NCBI GenBank assembly: GCA_003439945.1
Contig: QVRM01006129.1
Span: 1 to 64,000 of the forward strand
Direction of reading: 5' to 3'
DNA from: Dermanyssus gallinae
Lineage: Eukaryota > Arthropoda > Arachnida > Mesostigmata > Dermanyssidae
DNA: 64,000 bases
A model generated the notes under the pieces. It was not told where the DNA came from. It did not search any database and was given only the letters and a program-made list of their open reading frames with translations. Below are positions 22,251 to 32,543 of the stretch, piece after piece; the first letter of the stretch is position 1; the number at the start of each line of letters is the position of its first letter. The position numbers and the translations under genes were made by a program.

Positions 22251-22259
22251 GCCCACCTA

Positions 22260-23130
22260 GACGAAGTTCGTCGCTCCCCGCACGACGTCCCCCGTTATAA
22301 AACATAGCATGCGGTTGATACCTTATTGTATTAGCATTTCACATTTAATATCCTCCCTTCCGTCTAACTGATGCATGTGGGAGTTCATATGTATAAGGCA
22401 TATAGTTCTTGCCCTTTTACTATTTGCGACCGCCTCTCTCTGACCACTAAAAGAGAGAAATACTTACACTCCCGCCGCCCGCGATGTAATACGCGCGAGC
22501 CTCTGACGGGAGTGCCCGCCAGCCCGAATAGACAGGCCAGCAGCTCCCCCACCCTCCCCCCTATCGAGGTTCGGAATGGGGGTACCACACTACTCCACCG
22601 TACCGATTAGACGCGTTCACCTCGCGATTCCGCGTTACACACCAGAATATACATTCCTCCCGAAAGACGTCTGACCACTCCAGCGCAGGGGTTCCCCGTA
22701 AAATACGGGGCCAGAAGGTCCTCTCGACCGGTGGTCTGCTTTCATGTGGCCACTTCTCACTCATTTTGCCTATTAAGCCAAGGCAGCAGGCGTTCCCGAC
22801 GGTACCACCGGGTGTCACCCGGGGCATTAACCGTCCGGCCCGGGGGTCCTCGTGCAGAACGGTCCCCCCGTATTGGCAATAGCCTTAACAGCCCTCGAAT
22901 GGGCCACGACAGGATGACAATATAAATTCGTTGACACCCAGTTTCTATCGTATGCCTTGCCCCCCGGTAGATGTTAAACACGGGAGTGTTACTATTGGGA
23001 GTTGTACCGTCTGACTAACTTACAAGGGGGCCCCGTGAAGGTCCCCGCAGCGCGCGGAAGTCGCGCACCAGCAGACCAAGGCCGGTAAGAGAGTCATAGT
23101 TACTCCCGCAGTCATAGTTACTCAGCCATC
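22260..23130. other. GC-rich segment of unknown nature
   Basis: This stretch has more GC than its surroundings and many short palindromes, for example GTACCACCGGGTGTCACCCG near 22801 and GGGGGCCCCGTGAAGGTCCC near 23025. A short tandem GTCATAGTTACTC occurs near 23095-23120. Minus-strand frames of 70-90 codons show no motif. It could be LTR or UTR sequence of a retroelement, but I saw no primer-binding site or TSD. Confidence 0.35.
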
Positions 23131-23134
23131 GTAC

Positions 23135-24600
23135 TTACTCCACAGTGGACATTCCTCTTCAATGCCTGCCTGGCTCAGGGAAGGGTTCCAAATAACTGGA
23201 GAGACTATGTTAGGATTGTCATTCTAAAAGGGAAAGGCTGACCGTCGGATCTCTCGTCCTGGAGAGATATATATTCTATCTTCGTGGCTTTCAAAGCAGC
23301 ATTTGCTTCAGGATCACGCTTAATAGTACTAGAAAAACCCGCGAAATCTACTGTACCTTTTAAGATATTAGAACTCCTCAGAGCTATTTTACAGAAGAAT
23401 ATGATCTTAATCGACGACGGGGTAGTGATACGCGATAGTCTCGAGCAGACAACGGGATTCGCACAGGGAAATAACATCAGCCCAAAATGCCAAACGTTTG
23501 CCCTTGCCTGCGCATATTTTGCCAGTATCTCCCTTTCTCCGGGGAGGGGGGGGCATAATAGCAAAAATGTGTTACTTTTGATCATAATATAATCTACACA
23601 TGACCTTCTATTTCCTATAGTACGTATATCTCTCAACATCTTTTGCCTAAGTTTAGCTTATTCCTAGTTCCCGCTACTATTCGCGGTCCTCATAAGCGAT
23701 TTACACTCACGGATCACCACGAGGCATCCGCTCGTCATAGTCATTCTGTACGCTGATGATTTAGTGATGTTCAGTACAAGCAGACACCACCTGCAACAAG
23801 CAATAGGCACACTCTCGAGGTGCGTCAGCGAGGTTGGTCTTACCATCAACAACAGTAAAGCTGAGGCCTTCAAATTCCGCAGAGGAGGTCGCCTGGCTGC
23901 TAGCGACGAACTTCGCCTGGGGGTGCGCCAGTCAAGTATGTAAATTCCTTTACATACCTCGGCATAACTCTCATCACAACAGGGACTGCGATCCGCCTGC
24001 ATGTTATACAACGGGTGAGAAAGGCTCGACAACAATCTAAGCGCCTCAGAAGCTCTTCATCGACACCGCCCTGCGCCTATTCTATTTTAAAGTCGCGCCA
24101 ACGGCTACATACGGAGTGCAGTTGACATGGCGACACCTCAAGATGAACGACCTCGCATTGCTGGAGAGAGTTAAGCGCGCGTTTTTAAAGAGACTGCTGG
24201 GCCTGCACTCCGCTCGCAACTGCCTGATTTATGTACTGACAGGGACCTCGCTATTCGTAGAAGACATACGGGAGATGTATGAGCTGCAGGAGATAGAGGC
24301 ATGGCATGCAAGACGTTCATTTAGCTTTAGGAGGACAAACTGGCCAACATAGATCCTGATATCTTTATAACGCCTGCAATGACTGACGACGCGTGGAAAA
24401 GGCCCGACCGACCGAATCGCCATGTGATAGTGCGTTTTTCGGTATACGGCTACTGCCACCACCTATGCAGTGCAGAAGGCTTCCACGACCCCGATGTTGA
24501 CTGCAGATGTAAATATTGTCATACCGAATGCTCTAGATATCACGGTCTTGTTTGTAGGAACATGCCTCTAAATCAGTTGGCCCGTTTATTGTCATCATAA
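23135..24600 (+). pseudogene. LINE C-like RT, interrupted
   Basis: Close relative of LINE C. Reads LFNACLAQGRVPNNW, then LKGKG, then FVAFKAAFA (motif A area), then TTGFAQGNNISP (motif B). It is then cut by the dispersed repeat at 23484-23668 and resumes with LYADDLVMFSTSRHHLQQAI (active site near 23748), EAFKFRRGGRLAASDEL and LGITL. It ends with the C-terminal module GFHDPDVDCRCKYCHTECSR followed by YHGLVC near 24475-24560. Several frameshifts; the fingers appear deleted near 23270. Not functional. Confidence 0.75.
23484..23668. repeat. Dispersed repeat, copy 2, inside a LINE RT
   Basis: Direct repeat of 21658-21805. It sits between RT motif B and the YADD block of a LINE, which shows it is an insertion and therefore mobile or mobilised. 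It has about 37 bases that copy 1 lacks, following a run of G. No ORF, Pol III boxes or clear TSD seen. Confidence 0.7.
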
Positions 24601-24899
24601 CTTTGTATATTGTTATACGTCAACATTCATATTTTATACAATTCTTGTAACTGCATTTGTGAGCTCCTGACGCCGAGTAAAATTATTATTATCGACACTA
24701 ATGTGTAATTTATGGAATTTGTGACCGCCTCTTTTAATCTACCGTACAACGCTTTATTGTCTCTCAATGTATTAATCGGCGCCCTGGATACCCCTATAAT
24801 TGTTATTACCCCGCTAACATCTTTGATATCAACCACTAATCAAGTTTTTTATCCTCAATGCAGTCACTTTCCTACATATTATGCTTTCTTTAATAAATA
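24601..24899. other. Probable LINE 3' UTR and AT-rich spacer
   Basis: Follows directly the C-terminal module of the LINE C-like element. Contains an ATTATTATTATCGAC run near 24683 and AATAAATAAA near 24891. No gene recognised. Confidence 0.4.
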
Positions 24900-24908
24900 A
24901 ACTCACTT

Positions 24909-24926
24909 CGAATGTTTACATTCGAG
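24909..24926. other. Hairpin near the 5' end of RLE-type LINE copy 2
   Basis: TCGAATG-TTTA-CATTCGA, a 7-bp perfect stem with a 4-base loop. It lies where the new element seems to begin. Function unknown; it may be chance. Confidence 0.4.
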
Positions 24927-25109
24927 CGGCAAGGTGTGTCCTTGCAGCGCTCCGTTTGATTGGTGTATCTCAGCGTGTTCTGGATCGTACCTGGTGCAGT
25001 AGACTGGTTCAGTGCAACTTCGACTGCTGGTGCATCCTTTGTGCTTCAAATTGACCCGTTATGGGTCTTGTAAAACTCGCCTGAAGGCGACCGTCCATCG
25101 GGGAAACCC

Positions 25110-26912
25110 ATGGCGACGGCGACGTCGAAAGGTACGACGACGACAACAACAACGGCACCGCCACCGGCTGACGTCAACAACATCGACCAGCCAATTAGCA
25201 GTGTTCGAAACGAGGCGGCCGCCTCTGCCGTCAACAACAAGTGGAAACGGAATTAACACGAAGAAGAAGAAGAACAAGAAGCAACAACTCGCCGACGAGG
25301 AAGAGGTTAATGGGAGAGGGTCAGCGTCGACCAAACGGCAGGCGACCAGCCCGCCATGCGCCCAACAGCAGATGCCGTCGAGGGAGGGGAGAGAACGCCG
25401 ACACGGCTACGATGTTGTCAACTCCAGATGTTATAACAACCGGCGCCAGGCTAGGCGTAGCTCGGCCGGTGGACAGTCAACCGACGACGGCTCGCTCGTC
25501 GTCTGCAAAGCTGACGCCGAGAGCGGCGCTAATGTTATGGCGGATACAGTCATTTCTGATAGCGCGGGAAAATCGGTTTCGCTGGGAAATGATATAGTGG
25601 CTGAGGAGGGTGATACTGCTAACGTCGATGATCCAGATGGCTGGATTAAGGTCGGCCCGGGTGGTAAACCGTCTCTAAAGGTAACTGGTCCTAAAGTTGT
25701 TACCAAGGGCGTACCAGAGCAGTTCTATTCTCAGCCAAGGACAAACAACTTGAGAAAAATTTTACCAAAGTGTGCATGATTATAGCCAGGCATATCAAAG
25801 GGGAAATGAATGAGCCTTGCTTCGCTCGCAGCGGTGAGCTCGTCAATATTGCCGCTGATTTGATGGATAGGGCCACTTTGCTGAGTTTAACATCACTCGC
25901 GGGTATACCTGTTCAATCACGGACGAGCAACCAAAGATCCACCGTTAAGGGTAAAATCTGTGGCGTTCATCCGTCACTCAGTGATGACCTGATTGTCAAT
26001 GAGCTGCAGTCTTTGTCAGGTCAGTCAGGATGACCGAGGCCATTCGGGTGCGGTCAAAAAACATCAGGACAGGCTTTGTAATGCCTACTGACAACGTCAT
26101 TCTTACCTTCGCCGGCATTGAATTTCCTGCTGAAGTTCGACTCGGCTTGAAAACCCACGGCGTGGTGCTCTACAGAGAGCCACACCGCTGCTACAGGTGC
26201 TTTAGCCTAGACCACATTAGTCCGAAATGCCCGTGGTCGTCTCCTCGATGCCACCGCTGCGGCTCCACTAACCACTTCCGTAAAGACTGTACACAGCCCC
26301 CGAAATATTGTCTCTGCAAGGGGCCTCACCTGGAGATCGCGCCCTCATCGCCTCCAACGAATGGCGCTATTCAAGAGATCAGCGCCACTACGCATCCAAC
26401 AAAACACCTCCGCTCCCACGGTGAAGGTCTGCGCACCGGTGAGCGACATCCAGCCATCGGCCTCGTTTTCAAAACGGTCTTATGCCGCAGTCGTTCGTAA
26501 CGGGGTAAAGGTCTCTTCACGACCTGTGGACCCGCCTCAAAAGACTCTTGTGGCCGTTGAGGAGCGCTCCTCGAACGTTGGTGTTTCAACGCGAAGCGAC
26601 GGTCTTGACAATATGATATTTGCCATAACCGAAAAGATACTACCATCCATCATCGACACCATCGTAACTCACATCAGCAGTGCTATCGAAAGAGCGTTTG
26701 CGTGCATTCTTCCTGGCTCGCTACGCCAAACCGAACCCGCTAGGTCGGCTACGAGATCCACCGATTCCGCCGATCTCACTGGGGGCCTGCGCAAGCAGCT
26801 TAAAGATGCTCTTCAGTCTGCTCTAGCCCTCGGCTTGGCGGATCTGCGACCGATCAAAACCGATAACGTCGTGTGCGACGTCGCACCGAAGACTAGTTCT
26901 CCCTTGCAATGA
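25110..26912 (+). pseudogene. RLE-type LINE copy 2, gag-like ORF1
   Basis: A likely start ATG at 25110 opens a Thr/Pro-rich N-terminus, with frameshifts near 25240, 25780, 26030 and 26350. Blocks: DGWIKVGPGGK (25640), NQRSTVKGKICGVHPSLSDD (25930-25990), VRSKNIRTGFVMPTDNVILT (26050-26110), knuckles CYRCFSLDHISPKC, CHRCGSTNHFRKDC and CLCKGPH (26190-26335), then FSKRSYAAVVRNGVKVS and a helical C-terminus ending SSPLQ. Its family role is to coat element RNA. The stop TGA at 26910-26912 overlaps the ORF2 start codon, which suggests coupled translation. Confidence 0.8.
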
Positions 26913-29770
26913 TGTCACAACAAGACATCCGCAGGTGGGCCGTTGCCTCTGCCAGCAGCCGCGACAACAACGGCTCCGCTCCTTCATCGAAAGAAGGACC
27001 CTATGCAAGCTTCGCTGCAAGCGCACCGGTACAAACCTCACTTCACGACGTTATCCTCGCAACTTATAAAATCAAAAGCACATCTAAAATGATTTCCTGT
27101 TTACCTCGGGGTATCCGCGACAACGTGTCTCTCGAGCTCTCAAACCTGATTAACGAGGTCTGCTCTTCAGCCAGCAGAGAGTCATACAGAAGACTACTTC
27201 AATTCCCAATAGCAGTATTCTGCATTTCGCGCTAGAAGGAACGCGGCCGAACCCTTACATCGGTACTTCGCGAGAACCTGAACCGATTCCGAGCGAGAAA
27301 TGGCTCTGAAACTATCCCCCTTGCCTCAGCGTCAACTACTCGACTAAGCAGTGCGTCTCTCAAGGGCTTTTCCTTGGCTCGCGTAGTTCAAGGAAAGCTC
27401 GCCCTTGGCGATGTTTCCTCTGCGGCGAGGGCTCTTCTGTCCACCGACACAGTGGCGCCACACTCCGACGAAACAAAGCTGGCGCTGATAGACAAACATC
27501 CCCTATGTCCACGTAATGTATCCCTTGCATCGCCTCCCGTGTCCGCCGGCCAGCCCCACAAGATCACTGTGTCTACGATAGATGTTATCAACGCCATCAG
27601 AAGCTTCGCCAACAGCTCGGGCGGGTGACCCGACGGCATGCGACCACGCCATCTGAAAGATCTCATCGGCAGGAATGGCGAGGAAAACCAATTCGTCCTT
27701 AGCCTAGTGCGCTTCGTCAATCTCGCTGTAAATGGAAAGCTCCCAGATTTCGTGCTCCCCGTCTTCTGTGGTGCCTCGCTCATGGCCTTGCGCAAAAAAG
27801 ACTGCGGCATTAGACCAATTGCCGTTGGGCTGACACTGAGTCGGGTAGTCGGGAAAATCATCGCCAGGAATAGCATGCCAGACATTATCGGATTAGTCTC
27901 TCCGCATCAACTGGGCTGCGGAATCAGGGGAGGCGCGGAAGCGGCCGTGCACGCAACAAGAGCATTCATCAACCGCAACAAGAGTATCCCAGGCAAGGTA
28001 ATCGTCAAACTTGACTTTAAAAACGCCTTTAACTCGCTAAGGCGTGACCACTTGCTCAAGGCGGCCCGCTCCCTCCTTCCCCGACTATACCCGCTAGTAC
28101 ACCAGATGTACAGGTTCCCAAGCAAGCTAATTTGGAAAGGAGAGTTTATCAAGTCTTGTTCCGGTGTTCGACAGGGGGACCCTTGTGGCCGCGCTCTATT
28201 TTGCGTCGCTATTCACGAGCTTCAATCGCGTCTGTCTTCCGAACTCCGACCACGGTTCCTAGACGACGGCACCCTCGCCGGTGATACACTTACGGTGCTG
28301 AGAGACTTAGCCCTGATAAAGGAGTTCAAGGCTGTCTAAGGGCTCACACTTAATGACTCCAAATGTAAAGTCTTTCTTCCTTTCCACGAAGACCCCCACC
28401 GCAGTTTCACATTCCAAGAGGTGCGCAATCTTCTGTCAGCAGCCAGGTTAATACCCGTTAACGAGATGGAGCTCTTGGGAGCCCCAATTCTCGACGACTC
28501 CATAGATATGTCTTTATCTAAAAAGGGCTCTAATCTCGTGCGCTGGTATTTCAGACTGCAATTCTTAGACGCTTACCCAGCGCTTTACCCGTTACGCGTT
28601 AGCTTGTCAACCCCGAGGCTGATGTACCTTTTCCGCTGTTCACGAGCTTACGCCAATCCGGACCTGCTTCACTCGATCAACGAGACATTGCGAAATACTC
28701 TCCAAGGTATTTTGAACGTTCAGCTCAGGCAATCGTCTTGGGTACAGGCTTCACTCCCGACGTCCTCGGGTGGCTTGGGAATCCGTATGGCCTCGCAAGT
28801 CGCTATTTCTGCCTACCTTGGGTCTCTTAAAGCTACTGAGAGACTCTAATACAAGGAATCGCATCACCAAATGCTCACCCAAGTTTCAGCGACCAGATTG
28901 ATCAAGCTTGCCGCGACTACGAGAATAAATGGGGTCAGCTCCCTGAAAGCACATTGCAATAGTCTTTGGACTCGCAAGTTGTCAAGGCGATTCAAGAGCA
29001 ACTGTTGACTCAGGCGAGTAACACCAATGAGCGGGCGCGACTGAGAGCCGCGATAGATCCATGGAGCGGCAAATGGCTTCAGGCCATTCCCTTACCGCAG
29101 CTGGGGACAATGCTGGACAGTACCACACTCCGAATCGCCTCCGGTTTGCGCTTGGGGGAATCAGTCTGCTTTGCTCATAATTGCGCTCGATGCGTCCTCC
29201 CGGTGTCTTCCACCGGCGAGCATGCTCTTGCCTGCAAGAGGAGCGCCGGCAGGTTCTCGAGGCACTCTGCTTTAAATGACGTAATTCACCGGGCATTGCA
29301 GACAGTCCACGTCCCTGCTGTTAAAGAACCTGTTGGATTGTCATCAAACAGTTAACTGCGGCCGGATGGTCTGACTTTACTTCTATGGAGCGAAGGCCGA
29401 TGCCTCGTCTACGTCACCGTGTCTTGTACGCTGACCGCATCCTACGTTCGTCACACCAGCCGGGAGGTCGGAGCAGCCGCTCGCCTCGCCGAAGACCGCA
29501 AGCTAGCCAAATACCGTGAACTGGAGCAGAACTTCATTGTCCAACCGTTTGCTTTCGACGCTGGGGCCAATGGTAGAAATTACAAAGGGTTTCCTTGCGG
29601 AGTTGGGATCCAGAGTCGCGGTGGCAACCGGCGATAGGAGGGCAAGGCAGTTTTTGCTGCAAAGTATATCGGTTGAGATACAGCGCGGCAACGCAGCGTC
29701 GATCATAGGTTCATTGCCAACAAGGGACTCAGTTTTTTGCCGTAGCCAAAGCGGCGTCAGAATTTTACAT
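26909..29770 (+). pseudogene. RLE-type LINE copy 2, ORF2 (RT, CCHC, endonuclease)
   Basis: Begins at ATG 26909, overlapping the gag stop. Blocks in order: LALGDVSSAARALLSTD (27400), PDGMRPRHLKDLI (27630-27665, just after an in-frame TGA at 27626-27628), ALRKKDCGIRPIAVGLTLSR (27790), VIVKLDFKNAFNSLRRDHLL (28000-28060, motif A), CSGVRQGDPCGRALF (28160-28200, motif B), FLDDGTLAGD (28255-28290, active site), LPTSSGGLGIRMAS (thumb), CARC...GEHALACKR...RHSALND (CCHC finger, 29190-29280), LRPDGLTLLLWSEG (29356-29397), then QSISVEIQRGNAASIIGSLP. The WD of the nuclease core is replaced by Y (LVYVTVSC at 29405-29428), so the catalytic Asp is lost. Frameshifts near 27236, 28850, 28965, 29355 and 29560. 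Confidence 0.85.
27638..28339 (+). CDS. RT fingers and palm of RLE-type LINE copy 2 (open part)
   Basis: Uninterrupted 233-codon part of ORF2 with RT motifs from RPRHLKDL through GIRPIAVGLT, AVHATRAF, KLDFKNAFN, RQGDPCG and FLDDGTLAG. Both Asp residues of the active-site doublet and the motif A Asp are present, so this block may have lost activity only recently. The active-site variable residue is Leu, not Ala as in the other LINEs in the window. Confidence 0.75.
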   Translation: MRPRHLKDLIGRNGEENQFVLSLVRFVNLAVNGKLPDFVLPVFCGASLMALRKKDCGIRPIAVGLTLSRVVGKIIARNSMPDIIGLVSPHQLGCGIRGGAEAAVHATRAFINRNKSIPGKVIVKLDFKNAFNSLRRDHLLKAARSLLPRLYPLVHQMYRFPSKLIWKGEFIKSCSGVRQGDPCGRALFCVAIHELQSRLSSELRPRFLDDGTLAGDTLTVLRDLALIKEFKAV

Positions 29771-29810
29771 GTAACCTCGTATTTAAAAAAAAAACAAAAA
29801 CCTCATTTCT

Positions 29811-31105
29811 TTAAACCCATTTGTCCCCGTCTCGCTATTTGTTCCATACCAATTGTATCCATAAAACCCCGGTCAAACTTTTCACATAGATGTGTTTTTG
29901 TTACTAACGTTATATCTATGTTACTTTTTACTATCAGCCTATATAGTTCCACTCACTTACCCCGCCTTTTATTATCTAAAATTTTTAGCAGTACTATCCT
30001 TCGGTGCTCGCTTCTTTTCACCTCATTTCCTTCGATCTTGCTTTTGATGTCTGTTTAAGATCGTTCGAGATTCGCAAGGTTGACCATGGCCAACCTCCGG
30101 ATCACATTCAACGCGCCCTCCAGTTCCAACACTCCCCGCTGTCGCGTTTCTCGCTGTTTAAATATCAGCTGTTCCCTTTGTCTCCTGTAGCCATTGTCCT
30201 TAAGTTGTCTTTCCGATTAGTTTTGTACGCCGTGCCTCTGTTTTCCCATTAAATCATTTGTTGTGTTCTTTTACCGTGTATCCCTCCTTTTGCTTATATA
30301 TCAAATCTTAAGTTTTGCAAGTATTACGGCATCAATACAGGCTTCGAACACTCTTCATTGCCGGAGATGTTGAAGAGATACTTCGATGACAAAAGCAGTG
30401 GATGATTGCTCGTCTCAACCATGCAAGCAAAACACGGCATAAAGGCAAACGTCCCCAGGTGAAAGCATTATTTATTAACAGAATACATTTGTCACATTAG
30501 ACTAATGTTCTTGCCAAGTGCGTGGCACCGGCTTATAGATATGGATTCAGATCCAAGAACGACAAAACTATCCGATCAAGTAAATTACCGGAGGTTTCAT
30601 GATAAGCTGAATGATGATAAATAACCTGCTAGATCAAGCAGTGTGGCTATCAGGTATTTAATTTTGACCGAATGGTGGACATCTCAAACCGCACAGGGTA
30701 CCTAATCAATTCATGAGAATATATTTTAAGCGAGAAGCGCAAAGATTTTTTAATTATATTTTTTAGGGATTTTTTTTTTTAATATTATAATTTCAAGATC
30801 TTGTAGCTGTCACACACTTTAATGCACTCGCAAAAGCCTATGCGTTGTCGACATTGTGTATGCTTATACTATACCATATCACCTTTATTAAAAAAGGGTT
30901 ATTGCAATAGAAGCAAAGTCGTTTTGAACCTGTGGACGACGTGCATTCCTGGTAAATGGGCAAATGAGTTGTTCACAACGTCGACACGAGCAACCTCGTG
31001 GAAGTGGATGGAGACGCCGCTCTAGAGATGATTTAGTCTTGGAACAAAATACCTTTTTGTGCGTCGATATGATAATGGATTGCCGAATAAAACTGTACGT
31101 CACCG
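29811..31105. other. No recognised gene
   Basis: Low-complexity T-rich sequence near 30280 and 30750-30790 and several short open frames without motifs (for example 30004-30252). No TE termini recognised. Confidence 0.5.
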
Positions 31106-31108
31106 TCT

Positions 31109-31430
31109 TCAAAGGAACAAGTAAACCTCAGTGTTAATAAGGTTCAGCCAAGCTAACAGAAGCCTGAATAAAATTGGGGGAAGATTGTCGGGAGTCCGCG
31201 AGCACTTTCTCTTAAGGATGTTGAAGTAGACTATTACCTTATCCTTGGTTAAAATAATGTCATTTATGAGAACGGTCGGGATCTGATTCAAGGTGTTGAA
31301 AATCCCGGACGGCTGAACATATACGCTCTCGAAATAATTACGAATGTTTAGGTTGGTTTTTTCTAGCCGCCTTTTGCGGGTTGCGGCTCGTGCCAATTGA
31401 GTGGATAAGCGCGAGTGTGCACGCGACAAC
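31109..31430 (-). pseudogene. CR1-like LINE linker/RT start fragment
   Basis: A 106-codon minus-strand frame contains IRNYFESVYVQPSG, a hydrophobic linker and FNILKRKCSRTPDNLPPILF. The latter resembles the first RT block of CR1/L2-group LINEs (L..LK..KS.GPDGIP..L). The Gly of GPDG is lost. No other part of the element is visible nearby. Confidence 0.5.
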
Positions 31431-31644
31431 GGCCTCAGAGTATGTAGCGTTTTTTATAAACATTTGCAAGGCAGATGATTTAGGTTTCTTAACGGAGTAA
31501 ACATCTCTATGAGAAATATAATGGCAACGACGTGTATTGTGATTCGGCGAGGTTACAATGAGATAAAAACAAACGCTAGCAATGTTAGCCGCAGTTGCGC
31601 AATAGTCCGGGTGGAAGTACACAGCAAAACAATCTGTTTTTTAT

Positions 31645-32188
31645 TTAAGGTTTGGTAGAACTCGGCAAGAACATACGTTTTCCCAATGGAAGGAGGGGGC
31701 TGAAACGTCTTGTTTAGGAGAGAAAGTGAAATTTATAAAAGTAGCTATTTTGCCTTTTTTCTTTTTGTGCGAAATCTACGTTTGCGGGCGAACCAATCGG
31801 GTCAACCAGTGGGTAACCAAGCAGGTCAACGCATGGAGAAACCGATTATACCGGCGTGTTTGGCGGAAAATTCTGCGCAACGCACGATATTTTACTAGCT
31901 TGCGTAGCGAAAAGCCAATCGCCAAAGAAAAGTTTAAAAAAATCGATATGTTGGTTTGTCTTACGTTAACAATTTTTCATGAAAAATCGTAATTTTTCTA
32001 TTGCGACCAAAACGTACGCCCAAAAGGCTATTCTCGCGCAATAGCAAATTCAATGCCCACCAACTGGGCAAGCAATAGAACTCGGCGAGCAAAACATCTT
32101 CTTTATTGGAAGGAGGGGAAGGAAAAACTTTGGCAAAACTAGAAGGATTGACAGATTGATAGCTCTGTCATCTGGACGTAGTACTGAT

Positions 32189-32234
<46 letters not shown>

Positions 32235-32510
32235 AATGGTTTAGTGAGATCATCTAAGTAGATGTCCATGTACTTTGTACGTGTAATATTTGCAATGAAG
32301 ATTTAACTTGATCATTTAGAGGAAGTAGAAGTCGTAACAACAGCAAACAAACCGTAAAACATCATTTTACGGTTATGAACGTGAAAGCTTGCACGTAAAA
32401 CATTACTATGACTGTCGAAAAAGCTTAGTTACTTGGCAACTACGTAACGCAGCACCATCACTTTGGTACAAAAACGGTGGACATTACATTTTGAGAGATA
32501 ATTGATGAAC
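31645..32510. mobile_element. Foldback element, diverged relative of the one at 41.4 kb
   Basis: Shares long blocks with 41455-41830: AGGAG(A/T)GA..(T)GAAATTTATAAAAG at 31705-31740, CCGGCGTGTTTGGCGGAAA at 31850-31870, and CTATTGCGACCAAAA-like sequence near 31995. From 32340 on it matches the central part (ATGACTGTCGAAAAAGCTTA, GCAGCACCATCACTTT). It lacks the outermost termini. The 18S-derived segment interrupts it at 32141-32340; the uninterrupted counterpart is around 41930-41950, read inverted. Confidence 0.7.
32141..32340 (+). pseudogene. 18S rRNA fragment with internal deletion
   Basis: 32141-32166 reads AGAAGGATTGACAGATTGAT followed by AGCTCT, a segment well upstream of the 3' end of eukaryotic 18S rRNA. 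After about 15 unrelated bases, 32184-32340 reads the 3' end of 18S: GATTACGTCCCTGCCCTTTG, TACACACCGCCCGTCGCTAC, GAATGGTTTAGTGAGATC, then TTGATCATTTAGAGGAAGTA and GTCGTAACAA. The intervening several hundred bases of 18S are missing, and the terminal hairpin and ITS1 are absent. It is a pseudogene segment, not a functional rRNA gene. The helix-44 region is AT-rich. Confidence 0.85.
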
Positions 32511-32543
32511 AAAATATCTGGTCTTCAAAGATTTGTTAGTCTC

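Larger units (their letters stand above)
24900..29810 (+). mobile_element. RLE-type LINE copy 2, nearly full length
   Basis: The best copy of this family. It has an approximate 5' UTR with a short hairpin (TCGAATG/CATTCGA at 24909-24926), ORF1 gag (25110-26912), ORF2 (26909 to about 29770) and a 3' end with an A-rich run (29789-29804). The gag has three zinc knuckles. ORF2 has an RT with an LDDG active site, a CCHC finger and a restriction-like endonuclease. No APE domain is seen. The clade is inferred as one of the RLE groups (R2/R4/NeSL/Hero/Utopia grade) from CCHC-PDG...D order; the gag is unusual for R2 proper. Exact ends are uncertain. Confidence 0.75.

Noticed and set aside
22260..23130. 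An LTR of an LTR retrotransposon
   Set aside because: No TG...CA ends with a TSD, primer-binding site, polypurine tract or second copy could be found.
32184..32340. A functional small-subunit rRNA gene
   Set aside because: Only about 180 bases of 18S are present, from two separate regions, with the 3' terminal hairpin missing and no rDNA flanks.
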